64,000 nucleotides of DNA. It comes from Nocardia shimofusensis NBRC 100134 (GTDB lineage: Bacteria; Actinomycetota; Actinomycetes; Mycobacteriales; Mycobacteriaceae). Numbering within the stretch: the first letter of the stretch is position 1; each line of letters begins with the position of its first letter. Positions 52,388 to 60,949 of the stretch are shown here, piece after piece. Made by a program: the position numbers and the translations under genes. The notes beneath the pieces were generated by a model. That model was not told the DNA's origin and made no database searches. It saw nothing but the letters and a program-made list of their open reading frames with translations. Location: the NCBI RefSeq assembly GCF_001613125.1, contig NZ_BDBT01000027.1, positions 1 through 64,000 on the forward strand, read 5' to 3'.

Positions 52388-53119
52388 CTATCGAAGCGTC
52401 CCGGAATCCAGCGGCAGCACACGCCGGGGGCAGCGAGTCGGCGACGGATGCTCAGTTGTGTCAGCCGCGTCTGCGGGCATCTGCGTCAGCATCGCCTCCC
52501 GTGCCTGCTCCGGCGTCTGCTCCACGAACCGCACCGGCTCGCCGAGAGCCTCCCCCAGGATCCGCGCCCGCTCGCGCGGCGGTTCCGGCGCAGGCCCGGT
52601 CAGGACATAGGTCCGGCCGGTGTGGCAGTCCCGGCGCAAGGCGGCCGCCGCCACCGCCGCGATGTCTTCCGGATCGACGAAGGGCACGCCCACATCACCG
52701 AAGGGCGCGCTGACCGCCCGCTCGCTGCGCACCTGCTCGGCCCACCACAGCGCGTTCGACTGGAATCCGCCCGGCCGCAGCAATGTCCACGCCAGCCCCG
52801 ACTCCTGCACCGCCACTTCGACGGCCTTGCCGAACTGCCCGTGGGATGCGCTGTCCGGCCTGGTCGCCACACCCTGCGACGACAGGAGCACGACCCTGGT
52901 CACCCCCTCGGCACGTGCGGCCGCGAGGATCGCGGGCACATCCGCCCCGAAGGCCCCCGGCCCGATGAGCAGGAACAACGTGGACGCTCCCTGCAAGACG
53001 GGCGCCGGCTCCGCGGCATTCGTCAGGTCGACGGGCGCGTGCCGCACCCCCTCCGGCAGCGTGCCGGACGCCCGGGCAAGCGCGAACGGCTGGCCGCCGC
53101 GGCCGCCGAAGTGTTCCAT
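52388..53119 (-). pseudogene. Truncated NmrA-like NAD(P)-binding gene
   Basis: The frame from about 53083 down to 52388 is clearly NmrA/HSCARG-like: ASGTLPEGVRHAPVDLTN, VTRVVLLSSQGVA, GLAWTLLRPGGFQSNALWW, DIAAVAAAALR. The N-terminal strand and the nucleotide motif (TGATGxxG) expected about 40 residues earlier are missing. Instead the frame runs antisense through the start of the TetR gene. An ATG at 53119 could still give a 243-residue product without the coenzyme motif. An intact relative lies at 61725-62540. Best explained by a deletion that removed the 5-prime end and promoter; expression of a stump cannot be excluded. Confidence 0.7.
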
Positions 53120-53617
53120 CGGCAGGGCGTGGAGAAGACCACCATCGCCGACATCGCGCGCGCCGCGGATGTGCCGGTGGGCAATGTGTACTACTACTTC
53201 AAAACCAAGGACGAGCTCGTCCGCGCGGCGATCGGCGCGCACGCCCGGACGCTCGACGAGATGATCGCCGAGCTGGACGGTCTCGAAGACCCGGCCGACC
53301 GGTTGCGCGCGATGGTGCGCGGCTGGACCGAAAATCGCTACACGGCGGCGGAATTCGGCTGTCCGACCGGAACCCTGGCCACCGAACTCGACAAGCGTGG
53401 TGACGGCCTCGACGGTGAACTGGCCGATGTCATGCGTGCGCTGGTGGACTGGTCCGAGCAACAGTTCGCGCAGATGGGCCGCTCCGATTCCCGCGAGCTG
53501 GCCGTCGCCCTGATCGCCGCCTACCAAGGAATCTCGCTGCTCACCAACACCTTCCGCGACCCGGAGCTGATGGAAATCGAGGGCCGTCGACTGGAGCGCT
53601 GGATCGACTCCATGTAG
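53039..53617 (+). CDS. TetR/AcrR family regulator with eroded 5-prime end
   Basis: 192 residues from GTG 53039. A good HTH spans GRPGKRERLAAAAAEVFHRQGVEKTT, IADIARAADVPVGNVYYYFKTKDELV; the C-terminal domain has CPTGTLATELDKRG, the TetR_C_33-like pattern. The first ten residues (MPHPLRQRAG) are unlike the family, and the start overlaps the NmrA remnant on the other strand by about 80 nt with no ribosome site. The gene seems to have lost its own start and promoter in the same event. In related genomes such a regulator usually controls a divergent NmrA-like gene. May be silent or translated from a poor GTG. Confidence 0.75.
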   Translation: MPHPLRQRAGRPGKRERLAAAAAEVFHRQGVEKTTIADIARAADVPVGNVYYYFKTKDELVRAAIGAHARTLDEMIAELDGLEDPADRLRAMVRGWTENRYTAAEFGCPTGTLATELDKRGDGLDGELADVMRALVDWSEQQFAQMGRSDSRELAVALIAAYQGISLLTNTFRDPELMEIEGRRLERWIDSM

Positions 53618-53646
53618 CGGCCTGCTTGCAGGTGAACGGGAAGAGA

Positions 53647-53683
53647 CGAGGCCCGGGGCGGATTGTGTCCGCCCCGGGCCTCG
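53647..53683. terminator. Strong bidirectional terminator hairpin
   Basis: 16-bp perfect stem (53647-53662 with 53668-53683), loop TTGTG, between the convergent TetR gene (end 53617) and lipoprotein gene (end 53703). Very GC-rich, without a T-tract. Confidence 0.8.
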
Positions 53684-53702
53684 GCTGTCGCCCCCCGCTC
53701 GA

Positions 53703-54206
53703 TCAGCAGGCCGACGAGGTTCCGCCCTGCAGGGCCATCAGGGTGCAGAAGGTGGTGGCGGCGACCAGCCACTGGTCACCGGACTTGACCGCCTCGCCCG
53801 CCTGGTCGGCCAGCACCGGGTTGCCGCCCATGACCAGCGTGTAGGTGACCGCGGCGTTGGTGGCGTCGACCAGTTCGACCTTCGAGACCTCCACGCCCAG
53901 ACCGGCCGACTGCGGGTTGGCGGCCTGCGCTTGCAGCACCGGCAGGAACGCCTCGCTCTGCTCCACCTTGGCGGCCCGCTCCTCGGGGGTCTTGGTGGAG
54001 TCGAAGAAGGTGGCGTAGGTGGCCTTGATCTCGTCGATCGCGGCCGGGTCGGCGGCCGCGGCGGCACTGGTGGTCGACGCGGCGGCCGAGGTGGTGGTCT
54101 CCTTCGCTTCGGTGCTCTCATCGTCGGAGCAGCCGGTCAGGGCGACCGACGCGGCGAGCGCGAGACCGAAACAAGCCGCGGCGGTGCGGCGCAGGGAGTA
54201 ACGCAT
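53703..54206 (-). CDS. MTB12-type lipoprotein antigen
   Basis: 167 residues. Lipoprotein signal with lipobox LTGC (Cys26), a low-complexity Ser/Thr/Ala linker to about residue 55, then the low-molecular-weight-antigen MTB12 C-terminal domain: IKATYATFFDS, LPVLQAQAANPQSAGLGVEVSKVELV, VTYTLVMGGNPVL and DQWLVAATTFCTLM. Two C-terminal Cys (FCTLM, SAC) could form a disulfide. It is membrane-anchored on the outer face; biological role in the family is unclear. Starts 58 nt after the hydratase gene on the same strand, perhaps with its own promoter. Known mainly from mycolate-containing actinobacteria. Confidence 0.85.
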   Translation of the reverse strand: MRYSLRRTAAACFGLALAASVALTGCSDDESTEAKETTTSAAASTTSAAAAADPAAIDEIKATYATFFDSTKTPEERAAKVEQSEAFLPVLQAQAANPQSAGLGVEVSKVELVDATNAAVTYTLVMGGNPVLADQAGEAVKSGDQWLVAATTFCTLMALQGGTSSAC

Positions 54207-54264
54207 GAGGGGGTCCTCGATTCTGGAAGGGCTGTTGTTGCGGGGGTTACGGAAAGGGACGGCG

Positions 54265-55050
54265 CTACTCGATGGCGGCCTTCATCTCGTCGAGCTTCAG
54301 CAGAATCGGGTAGCCGTTGACACTGAGCGCATTGCCGTGACCGGTCTGGTGGACGTCGAACACCGACTGGATGGCGGCGTAGAAGCCCTGCACGTCGAGC
54401 GTCTGGTTGACCGCCCGTTTGGCCTGACGCAGGCCGAACGGCGGCATCTTCGCGATCTGGGCAGCCAGTTCCCTGGTCGCGGAGTCGAGGTCGGCCCTGG
54501 GCACGACTCTGTTGACCATGCCCACCCGCTCGGCTTCCTCGGCGGTGACCGGGCGGCCGGTGAACAGGATCTCCTTGGCCAGCCGCGCGCCGAGTTCCCA
54601 GGTGTGGCCGTGGTATTCGACACCGCCGATGCCCATCATCACCACCGGATCGGAGAACTTGGCGTCGTCTGCGGCGACGATCAGGTCGCACGGCCAGCAC
54701 AGCAGCAGTCCGCCGGCGATGCACCGGCCCTGCACCGCGGCGACGGACGGTTTGGGCACATTGCGCCAGCGCAGCGAGTACTCCAGGTAGCGGCGGGTTT
54801 CCAGGCTGTAGATGGTGTCGAGGGTGATGCTGCTCGGGTCGGGCCAGGACTTGTCGTTGAGGTCGTGACCGGCCGAGAAATGCTTGCCCTCGGCGCGCAG
54901 CACGATCACCGACACCTCGTCGTCGGCCGCGGCGCGGCTCCAAGCGGCGTCGAGCTCGTCGAGCAGTTCGCCGTTCTGCGCGTTGGCGGCCTCGGGCCGG
55001 TCGAGAGTGATGGTGGCGATGCGTTCGCTCACCTCGTAGCGGATGTACAT
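54265..55050 (-). CDS. Enoyl-CoA hydratase/isomerase family protein
   Basis: 261 residues. Oxyanion-hole strands are HFSAGHDLNDKSW and QGRCIAGGLLLCWPCDL. The first acid position reads FSDPVVMMGIGGVEYHGHTWELG, with Asp for Glu, and a Glu follows in VEYHGH, as in several long-chain or steroid EchA proteins. ATG 55050 follows TGAGGAACCG; the longer frame overlaps nothing but is Arg-rich without conservation. It is 82 nt after the ACAD 55133 and probably in the same transcript from 57293. Its job is to hydrate or isomerise the product of the dehydrogenase pair. Confidence 0.88.
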   Translation of the reverse strand: MYIRYEVSERIATITLDRPEAANAQNGELLDELDAAWSRAAADDEVSVIVLRAEGKHFSAGHDLNDKSWPDPSSITLDTIYSLETRRYLEYSLRWRNVPKPSVAAVQGRCIAGGLLLCWPCDLIVAADDAKFSDPVVMMGIGGVEYHGHTWELGARLAKEILFTGRPVTAEEAERVGMVNRVVPRADLDSATRELAAQIAKMPPFGLRQAKRAVNQTLDVQGFYAAIQSVFDVHQTGHGNALSVNGYPILLKLDEMKAAIE

Positions 55051-55132
55051 CGGTTCCTCAGCTCGGTCTGTCGGTGGCTCGGTTCGTCGGTGGTTCGGGG
55101 GATGCGGCTCGTCGCCGTCACGGCGACAGCTC

Positions 55133-56311
55133 TCATCCGCGTGGCAGGCCGAGCACGCGCTCGGCGATGATGTTGCGCTGGATCTCCGATGTGCCGCCCG
55201 CGATGGTTCCGGCGAAGGTACGGGCATAGCGCTCGAACCAGCCGCGCACGAAGTTGTCGTAGTTCAGCGGCTGCAACGGAGCGGTCAGCGCGGGATGGAT
55301 CAACGCCTCCGCGCCCGCGGAGTCCAAGGCGTACTCGGCACCGCGCTGAACCGCTTCGGAGCCGAGCAGTTTGAGCACCGACAGCCCCGCCACGTCCTGC
55401 TCGCCACGCGCCGCGTCCGCCAGCGCCGCGGAGCCGAGCAGCCGCAACGAGAGGGTGTCCATCACCAAGCGCGCGTAGTTGTCGCGGTCGAGCGGGGTGA
55501 TGGGCCGGAAGTCGGTGATCAGATCCTGCAGGCGGTCCGCGAAGCTCAACCACAGCAGGGTGCGTTCGTGTCCGAGTGAACCGTTGGCCACCTGCCAGCC
55601 GCCGTGCAGAGGGCCGACGAGATTCGCCGCGGGCACCCGCGCGTCCTCGAAGAAGACCTCGTTGAAGTCCAGGTCCGACGGATCACACAGCGAGGCGAAC
55701 GGCCTGCGGGTCACCCCTGGCGTGTCGGTCGGGATGAGCAGGACACTGATGCCCTTGTGCTTCGGGGCGTCCGGATCGGTCCGTACGAAGGTGAGCAGCA
55801 CGTCGGCGTCGTGCGCGCCGGACGTCCACACCTTCTGCCCGTTCACCACGAAGTGGTCGCCGTCGAGCACCGCGCGGGTGCGCAAGCCGGCCAGATCCGA
55901 GCCCGCGCCGGGTTCGCTCATCCCGAGCGCGGCGGTGATCTCGGCGCGCAGAATCCGCACCGCCCAGTCCCGCTTCTGTTCCTCGGTGCCGAACGAGAGC
56001 AGCGACGCCGCGATGATGCCCAGCCCTTGCGGATTGAAGCTGTGATACATCCGCCGCCGCGACAGTTCCTCGAGGTGGACGTACTGCTGCAGGATGGTCG
56101 CGTCGCGTCCGCCGAACTCCGGCGGATTGCCGGGCAGCAACCAGCCGTGGTCGAACTGGGTGCGCTGCCACTGCCGCGCCCACTCCGGCACATCGGCGCT
56201 GGAGACCGGGCGCTGCGCGAGCGCGGCGCTCTCGTCGGGGGCGTGCTCGGCGAGGAAGGCCACGAACTCGGCGCGGAATCCCTCGACCTCGGCCTCAAAA
56301 GTCAGTCGCAC
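55133..56311 (-). CDS. Acyl-CoA dehydrogenase, large subunit
   Basis: 392 residues. It has LGMSEPGAGSDLAGLRTRA, VNGQKVWTSGAHDADVLLTFVRTD, and TIAGGTSEIQRNIIAERVLGLPRG. The MCAD Glu site is Gly, as in the other large subunits of this window. GTG 56311 lies inside the end of the upstream small subunit (17 nt overlap), so the pair is translationally coupled. It forms the probable alpha2beta2 complex with 56295-57293. Under the operator at 57334-57348. Confidence 0.88.
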   Translation of the reverse strand: MRLTFEAEVEGFRAEFVAFLAEHAPDESAALAQRPVSSADVPEWARQWQRTQFDHGWLLPGNPPEFGGRDATILQQYVHLEELSRRRMYHSFNPQGLGIIAASLLSFGTEEQKRDWAVRILRAEITAALGMSEPGAGSDLAGLRTRAVLDGDHFVVNGQKVWTSGAHDADVLLTFVRTDPDAPKHKGISVLLIPTDTPGVTRRPFASLCDPSDLDFNEVFFEDARVPAANLVGPLHGGWQVANGSLGHERTLLWLSFADRLQDLITDFRPITPLDRDNYARLVMDTLSLRLLGSAALADAARGEQDVAGLSVLKLLGSEAVQRGAEYALDSAGAEALIHPALTAPLQPLNYDNFVRGWFERYARTFAGTIAGGTSEIQRNIIAERVLGLPRG

Positions 56312-57293
56312 GGTACTCCTCGGCGATCAGGGCGCGATGGTGCGCGGCGCCACCGAGCAGCAGCTCGCCCGCCTTGGCCCGCTTGAGCGCGAACTGCAGG
56401 TCGTTCTCCCAGGTGAAGCTCATCGCGCCGAACAACTGCATGCCGTGCGCGAACACCAGCGACTGGCATTCGCCCGCCGCGGCTTTCGCCATGGAAGCGG
56501 CGAGGCGTCGGCGCGGATCGTCGGCGGCGATCGTCATCGCCGCGAAATAAGCCAGGGCCCGCGCTCTTTCGATAGCGACGTGCATATCGACGGCTTTGTG
56601 CTTGACCGCCTGGAAGCTTCCGATCGGCACCCCGAACTGGGTCCGCCCCCGGACGTGCTCGAGCACCATCTCCAGCACCCGCGCGCAGGCGCCGACCGTG
56701 GTCATGGCCAGACCCACAAGCGCCACGTGACGCGCCTTCTCGGGATCGGCGTCGGCTTTCGCGTCGTCGCGCACCGGCACCGCGGCGAAAGTCACCTCGG
56801 CCAGATGCAGCAGCGGATCGAACACCTGCTCGCGGCGGATGATCGCCGATGCCGCGGGCACCACGAACACCCCCGACGGTGTGAGCACCGCGAGCCAGTC
56901 GGCGCGATCACCGTCGAGCACATGGCGCGCGGTGCCGGTGAGCACCCAGCTGTTGCCGTCGTGATGCACGCCGACACCCTCGTAGACCGCCGCACCCGCG
57001 GCGCCGGCCAACTCGAATCCCGCGGCGAGCGGTGCGAACTGGGTGACCGTCGCCAGGAAGGGCGTCGGATCGGCGTGCCTGCCCAACTCCTCGAGCACGA
57101 TCCCCAGCTCCACCGCCTCGGCGGGATCGGTGAGTTCGCCCCACCCCTGCTCGGTGTAGACGCGCCACAGCGCTTCCGTCGACGCGCCTTTGTCCGCGAC
57201 CTCGCGGATCAGCGCGGCCGGACAATGTCGCGTGAGCACCTCGCGGACGGTGTGCTGCCACAGGCGCTGATCGGCGTCGAACTCCAAGAGCAT
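56295..57293 (-). CDS. Acyl-CoA dehydrogenase, small/partner-type subunit
   Basis: 332 residues, shorter than a full ACAD. The N-terminal helices (EFDADQRLWQHTVREVLTRHC) and C-terminal domain are clear (VRGRTQFGVPIGSFQAVKHKAVDMHVAIERARALAYFAA, GMQLFGAMSFTWENDLQFALKRA, HHRALIAEEY). The FAD-binding middle part is reduced. This matches partner subunits such as FadE27-type proteins. ATG 57293 is the first gene of the minus-strand operon, 41 nt downstream of the palindrome at 57334-57348. Likely non-catalytic but needed for FAD and substrate binding. Confidence 0.86.
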   Translation of the reverse strand: MLLEFDADQRLWQHTVREVLTRHCPAALIREVADKGASTEALWRVYTEQGWGELTDPAEAVELGIVLEELGRHADPTPFLATVTQFAPLAAGFELAGAAGAAVYEGVGVHHDGNSWVLTGTARHVLDGDRADWLAVLTPSGVFVVPAASAIIRREQVFDPLLHLAEVTFAAVPVRDDAKADADPEKARHVALVGLAMTTVGACARVLEMVLEHVRGRTQFGVPIGSFQAVKHKAVDMHVAIERARALAYFAAMTIAADDPRRRLAASMAKAAAGECQSLVFAHGMQLFGAMSFTWENDLQFALKRAKAGELLLGGAAHHRALIAEEYRATDF

Positions 57294-57333
57294 CCGGACT
57301 CACCTCCTTGCCTGGTCCGCTGCGGGATCGTGC

Positions 57334-57364
57334 GAGAATAGCATTCTCTTTGAGAGAAAGTGAA
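57334..57364 (-). promoter_or_regulatory. Promoter with TetR-type operator for the 57293 operon
   Basis: Minus strand: TTCACT (complement of 57359-57364), an 18-nt spacer and TATTCT (complement of 57335-57340). The exact palindrome GAGAAT-AGC-ATTCTC (57334-57348) covers the -10 box, and a second palindrome TTCTCT-TTG-AGAGAA (57344-57358) fills the spacer. A repressor bound here would shut off the operon; the TetR gene starts 105 nt away on the other strand. Confidence 0.6.
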
Positions 57365-57468
57365 GCATTACCTAGGTGGAAGTCTGCTGCTCAGAACCAC
57401 CGGAAACGAGCATCCCTCCGGTACAGTGCGTTCATGTTCTCTTCCGCTGACCCAGGAATGAGGCGCCC

Positions 57469-58125
57469 GTGAGCAGCCCCGGCGAAGAGCCCGCATGGAA
57501 GCAACGCGCCGTGGAACGCTCGCTGCGCACCGCGAAACTGCGAGCCGAAGAGCGCGTGCAACGCTTCCTGGACGCAGCCCAGGCGATCATCGCCGAGAAG
57601 GGCACCACCGATTTCACCGTGCAAGAGGTGGTCGATCGGTCACGCCAGTCGCTGCGCAGCTTCTACCTGCAGTTCGACGGTAAGCACGAGCTGCTGCTCG
57701 CCCTGTTCGAGGACACCCTGGCCCGGACGTCCGAACAGTTGCGTGCAGCCACCGAAGGCAAGACCGATCCACTGCACAAGCTGCAGGTCGTCGTGGAACT
57801 GCTCTTCGAACTGTGCCGCCCCGACCCGGTCGCGCAGCGCCCGCTGTTCACCGAGTTCGCCCCGCGATTGCTGGTCTCCCATCCCGCCCAGGTCAAGCTC
57901 GGCCACGCGCCGATGCTGGCGCTGTTCACCGAGTTGATGGACGAGGCGGCCGGAGCCGGACAGCTGCGCGCCGGTGTGAATACCCGCCGAATGGCCGCGA
58001 TGGTCATGCAGACAGTCATGTTCACCGCGCAGTCCAACGGCAATCCCGACGAGGAGACTCAGAACCCCATCACCGCCACCGAGGTATGGAACTTCTGCGC
58101 GCACGGGTTCACTCCCGAGCGGTAA
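57469..58125 (+). CDS. TetR family regulator, probable repressor of the GAGAAT palindrome regulon
   Basis: 218 residues. N-terminal HTH: RVQRFLDAAQAIIAEKGTTDFT, VQEVVDRSRQSLRSFYLQFDGKHELL, with FYLQF in place of the common YYYF. The C-terminal domain is large and hydrophobic (LALFEDTLARTSEQL, RPLFTEFAPRLLVS), fitting a fatty-acyl or acyl-CoA ligand. GTG 57469 after GAGG. Divergent from an ACAD operon whose promoter carries an exact palindrome, and followed by a thioesterase with a related site in between (58130-58147). It is therefore the best candidate for the GAGAAT-N3-ATTCTC sites at 6718, 45475 and 57334. Binding is inference. Confidence 0.88.
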   Translation: MSSPGEEPAWKQRAVERSLRTAKLRAEERVQRFLDAAQAIIAEKGTTDFTVQEVVDRSRQSLRSFYLQFDGKHELLLALFEDTLARTSEQLRAATEGKTDPLHKLQVVVELLFELCRPDPVAQRPLFTEFAPRLLVSHPAQVKLGHAPMLALFTELMDEAAGAGQLRAGVNTRRMAAMVMQTVMFTAQSNGNPDEETQNPITATEVWNFCAHGFTPER

Positions 58126-58129
58126 TGCC

Positions 58130-58147
58130 ATTCTCGTTTGCGAGAAT
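58130..58147. promoter_or_regulatory. TetR-type site with inverted half-site order
   Basis: ATTCTCG-TTTG-CGAGAAT, perfect 7-bp arms, between the TetR gene and the thioesterase. It uses the same half-sites as the other copies but in the opposite order. It may control the thioesterase at 58166 or be a fold-back remnant. Confidence 0.5.
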
Positions 58148-58165
58148 TTGACATACACTCAGGTC

Positions 58166-58987
58166 ATGTCCGACCTGTGGAGTGATCTTGTCGACTGCCT
58201 CGACATCACACGAGTACCGTCCCCCGACACTTCCGGCGAGGCCGAGACCGTGTTCGAGGGCAGCAACCAGCACCTGACCTACCACCGCGTGTTCGGCGGC
58301 CAGATCCTCGGCCAGTTCGTCCGCGCGGCGGCGTCGAGCTTCCCCGACAAGCAGGTGAAATCCCTGCACGCGCTGTTTCCGCGCGAAGGCCGCTCCGAGG
58401 AGCCGATCCGCTACCGCGTACGCCGCCACCACGCCGGCCGCACCTTCGCCTCGGCGTCGATCGTCGCCGAACAGGCTTCGGGCGTGATCGCCACCGCGTC
58501 GATCTCCCTGCACGCCCCCGAAGACGGACCGCGGCGCCAGACCACCGAACCGGTGCCCGCGCTGCCCTCGGCCGAGCACAAGGCCGACTGGGATCTGCTG
58601 CCCTGGGAGATCCGCGCTACCCGCGATATCGACGACAAGGGCAGCAGCGCACCGGAATTCGAGTTCTGGATGCGCACCCCCGCCGTCGACCCGCAGCTGG
58701 CACAAGCCCTCGCGTCCTACGCCACCGACCTCACCCTCATCGGAACCGCCCTGCTGCCCCAAGAGAGTTTCTCGCAGAGCGGCAACGGCACCGCCTTCCT
58801 CTCCGCAGTCACCTCCCACACGCTGTGGTTCCACCGCGAATTCCGCACCGACGACTGGCTGTTGCTGCGCCAGCACAGTCCGATCCTCGCCCACGGGCGC
58901 AGCTTCGGGCGCGGGGACATCCTCACCGAAGCCGGCGATCTGGTCGCGTCCTACGCTCAGGAGGCGATGGTCCGGCTACCGTCGTAA
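58166..58987 (+). CDS. Acyl-CoA thioesterase II (TesB family)
   Basis: 273 residues, double hot-dog TesB. It has YHRVFGGQILGQFVRAAASSFP, the N-terminal hot-dog LHALFPREGRSEEPIRYRV, and the C-terminal FLSAVTSHTLWFHREFRTDDWLLLRQHSPILAHGRSFGRGDI with the conserved Asp-Asp-Trp and Gly-Arg. It hydrolyses acyl-CoAs to free acid and CoA, probably to rescue CoA when intermediates build up. ATG 58166 with a weak AGG upstream; the in-frame TTG at 58148 lies in the palindrome. It follows the TetR gene by 40 nt and is likely co-regulated with it. Confidence 0.92.
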   Translation: MSDLWSDLVDCLDITRVPSPDTSGEAETVFEGSNQHLTYHRVFGGQILGQFVRAAASSFPDKQVKSLHALFPREGRSEEPIRYRVRRHHAGRTFASASIVAEQASGVIATASISLHAPEDGPRRQTTEPVPALPSAEHKADWDLLPWEIRATRDIDDKGSSAPEFEFWMRTPAVDPQLAQALASYATDLTLIGTALLPQESFSQSGNGTAFLSAVTSHTLWFHREFRTDDWLLLRQHSPILAHGRSFGRGDILTEAGDLVASYAQEAMVRLPS

Positions 58988-59183
58988 CAGTTCCAACCGG
59001 TGCGGCCACCGCGGGAGTCGCAGGTGCGGTCCTCGTCCGGTCATCTACGGTTTCGTGAAGAAGCGACGTTCGCTATGCTGGCGGTCCGCCCCTCACTCGC
59101 AGCATGGACGCATCTGTCCTGGAGGCTATTTCGCTGCGTACAACCCGGCAGGTGCTCGACTCGTCTTCGCAGAAGGGAACTTC

Positions 59184-59561
59184 GTGACCAACGACCGACC
59201 GGACGCGGACGATGAGCTCGGCCAACTACTCGGTAAGTTCCAGGCTTTGGACGAGGAACAGTTGTACGCCGAACTCGGCGCCTCCCACTTCGGCGAAACC
59301 TTGGGCGTTCGGCCGTCCGAGTTCGGACGCTACCTGCGCACCGGACGCCTGTGGTTCGAAAAGCACGAGTCCGAGATCCGCGAACGGCTGTGCTCGCACG
59401 AGAGAATTGTGCAACTACGCGCATCGTTGGACCGCGATCAAGCCACCGAACTCGCGACGATCGTCGATATCCTGCTGAGCCTCTACGGTCAGATTCCGGC
59501 CGCCATCGTCGCGATCATCATCACCAGACGAGGACTCGACAGGCTCTGCCCGGACAGATGA
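59184..59561 (+). CDS. Unrecognised 125-aa protein, partner of metallopeptidase
   Basis: I do not recognise a family. 125 residues: acidic start (TNDRPDADDELGQLLGKF), a helical centre with FGETLGVRPSEFGRYLRTGRLWFEKHE that has a helix-turn-helix-like spacing, and a hydrophobic stretch near the end (IVDILLSLYGQIPAAIVAIIIT) followed by a basic tail. GTG 59184 has GAAGGGAA upstream. Its stop overlaps the start of the HELGH metallopeptidase gene as ATGA, so the two act together. Base composition looks less GC-rich than the catabolic genes. Could be an antitoxin-like or membrane-associated partner; no function assigned. Confidence 0.7.
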   Translation: MTNDRPDADDELGQLLGKFQALDEEQLYAELGASHFGETLGVRPSEFGRYLRTGRLWFEKHESEIRERLCSHERIVQLRASLDRDQATELATIVDILLSLYGQIPAAIVAIIITRRGLDRLCPDR

Positions 59562-60949
59562 CGGCGATGAAGGCCCGGAAGTGGGCCAAGTTTCATCGAA
59601 TGATCGTCTGCGACGACGAGCCGACGGCGGACGAGCCGGAGGATCCGGTGGTCGCCGCGATCGTCACGTTGCTGCGGCGTCGAGTCATGGCCATGACCGC
59701 GGAATCGAGAGGCAGCGCGCGCGAGGCGATGGCGAGAGTCTGGATCGAGAGGCTCCCCACCGGTTATTGCACCACCGAACTGCGGCCGGTCGAGGACGAA
59801 TACGCGATCCTCGTCGACAGCGGACTCGAAGACTCCATCCTGCTCGGGGCGAAATTCTTCGCCCATCACTTCGACGGAACAGTCTTCGAGGTTGCCGCCG
59901 ACGAAGCACACACCGGTGCGGCATTCGAACGCTACTACGCGACACTGATGTCCCAATTCTTCCTTCACGGCCGGCTACACAGAGCCGACATCATTTCGGC
60001 CGGATATGATCGCATGATCGCATCTCGAATCTGCCTCGAGGCAACAAGTTTCGTCATCGCCCACGAACTCGGGCACGCCATGGCCGGCCATCAGCACTTT
60101 CAAGGGGATAATCAGTGGCTGGAACAGTCCACGATCCCGCCCGCGTACAACGCCTTCGCACAAGAAATCGAAGCGGACGCCATCGCCGTGCAGATAGCTT
60201 TCGGCGACATGTGGAGTAGATCCGTTGGGCAAGGTGAGATCGAGCTGCGCCTGCTCGCAGTCCGCCTGGCATTCCAGACCCTGCAAACGGTGGAGCGCTG
60301 CGCATTGGTGCCGGTCTTCGCCAAACATCTTCCTGCCCCGCAACGCTGGGCCGGTATCCTCTCCTTCTTGAGGGAACGGCTGCCGCAATGGCTGCTCGAC
60401 AAGCACCAAGCCACTTGGGTATCGCTGGGCGCACGGCTGACCGTGGGAGCTGTTTCCGAACTCCTGCCACCGGATGCCGATATCATCGAGGAACTTCGCG
60501 ATGCGGGTTGGATCGCCGCATCCTGGTCATACTCTGGCAGTGACTGGAGAGAACTGGAGTCGGCGGCGTGGCAGTTCCGTCTCCGCCGCCCGATCCTGGA
60601 CATCTTGATCGGACACGAGGTCTGTCTAATCGAGGATCGGCCCGATCAGACACTCGCCGACGCTTGGCGCGTAGGCTCGCGGTACATCGACGACTTCACC
60701 AGCTCGTTGCCGGATTGGTTGACAGGCGATGATTCCGGCCGCGGATCCGCTACCTCCGGTGACCTGATCCAGTACCTCAGGTATCGCGACCGCTGGCCGG
60801 AACCGTTCCGCGCCGGTACCGATATCCCGCTGCCGCTGCACACCATGGCCGCAGCGATTGGTCACCGTGTCGCGGAACACCGTGACCGTCGCATGGCCCG
60901 CAAACCTGCCGACCCTCGGGATGCGCCGGATCATGCAGGCACGGAATGA
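59558..60949 (+). CDS. Putative zinc metallopeptidase (HELGH) of unknown family
   Basis: 463 residues. The only diagnostic motif is HELGH at 169-173 within FVIAHELGHAMAGH, with an EIEADAIA segment (Glu203-Asp207) that could give the third ligand as in gluzincins. No signal peptide or membrane helix, so it is cytoplasmic. The rest (MARVWIERLPTGYCTTELRP, SRYIDDFTSSLPDWLTGDD) is not recognised. ATG 59558 overlaps the stop of the small partner by ATGA. The layout recalls Lit-type phage-exclusion peptidases or ImmA-like proteases, but neither assignment can be shown. Lower GC and lack of metabolic neighbours suggest an acquired unit. Confidence 0.75.
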   Translation: MTAMKARKWAKFHRMIVCDDEPTADEPEDPVVAAIVTLLRRRVMAMTAESRGSAREAMARVWIERLPTGYCTTELRPVEDEYAILVDSGLEDSILLGAKFFAHHFDGTVFEVAADEAHTGAAFERYYATLMSQFFLHGRLHRADIISAGYDRMIASRICLEATSFVIAHELGHAMAGHQHFQGDNQWLEQSTIPPAYNAFAQEIEADAIAVQIAFGDMWSRSVGQGEIELRLLAVRLAFQTLQTVERCALVPVFAKHLPAPQRWAGILSFLRERLPQWLLDKHQATWVSLGARLTVGAVSELLPPDADIIEELRDAGWIAASWSYSGSDWRELESAAWQFRLRRPILDILIGHEVCLIEDRPDQTLADAWRVGSRYIDDFTSSLPDWLTGDDSGRGSATSGDLIQYLRYRDRWPEPFRAGTDIPLPLHTMAAAIGHRVAEHRDRRMARKPADPRDAPDHAGTE

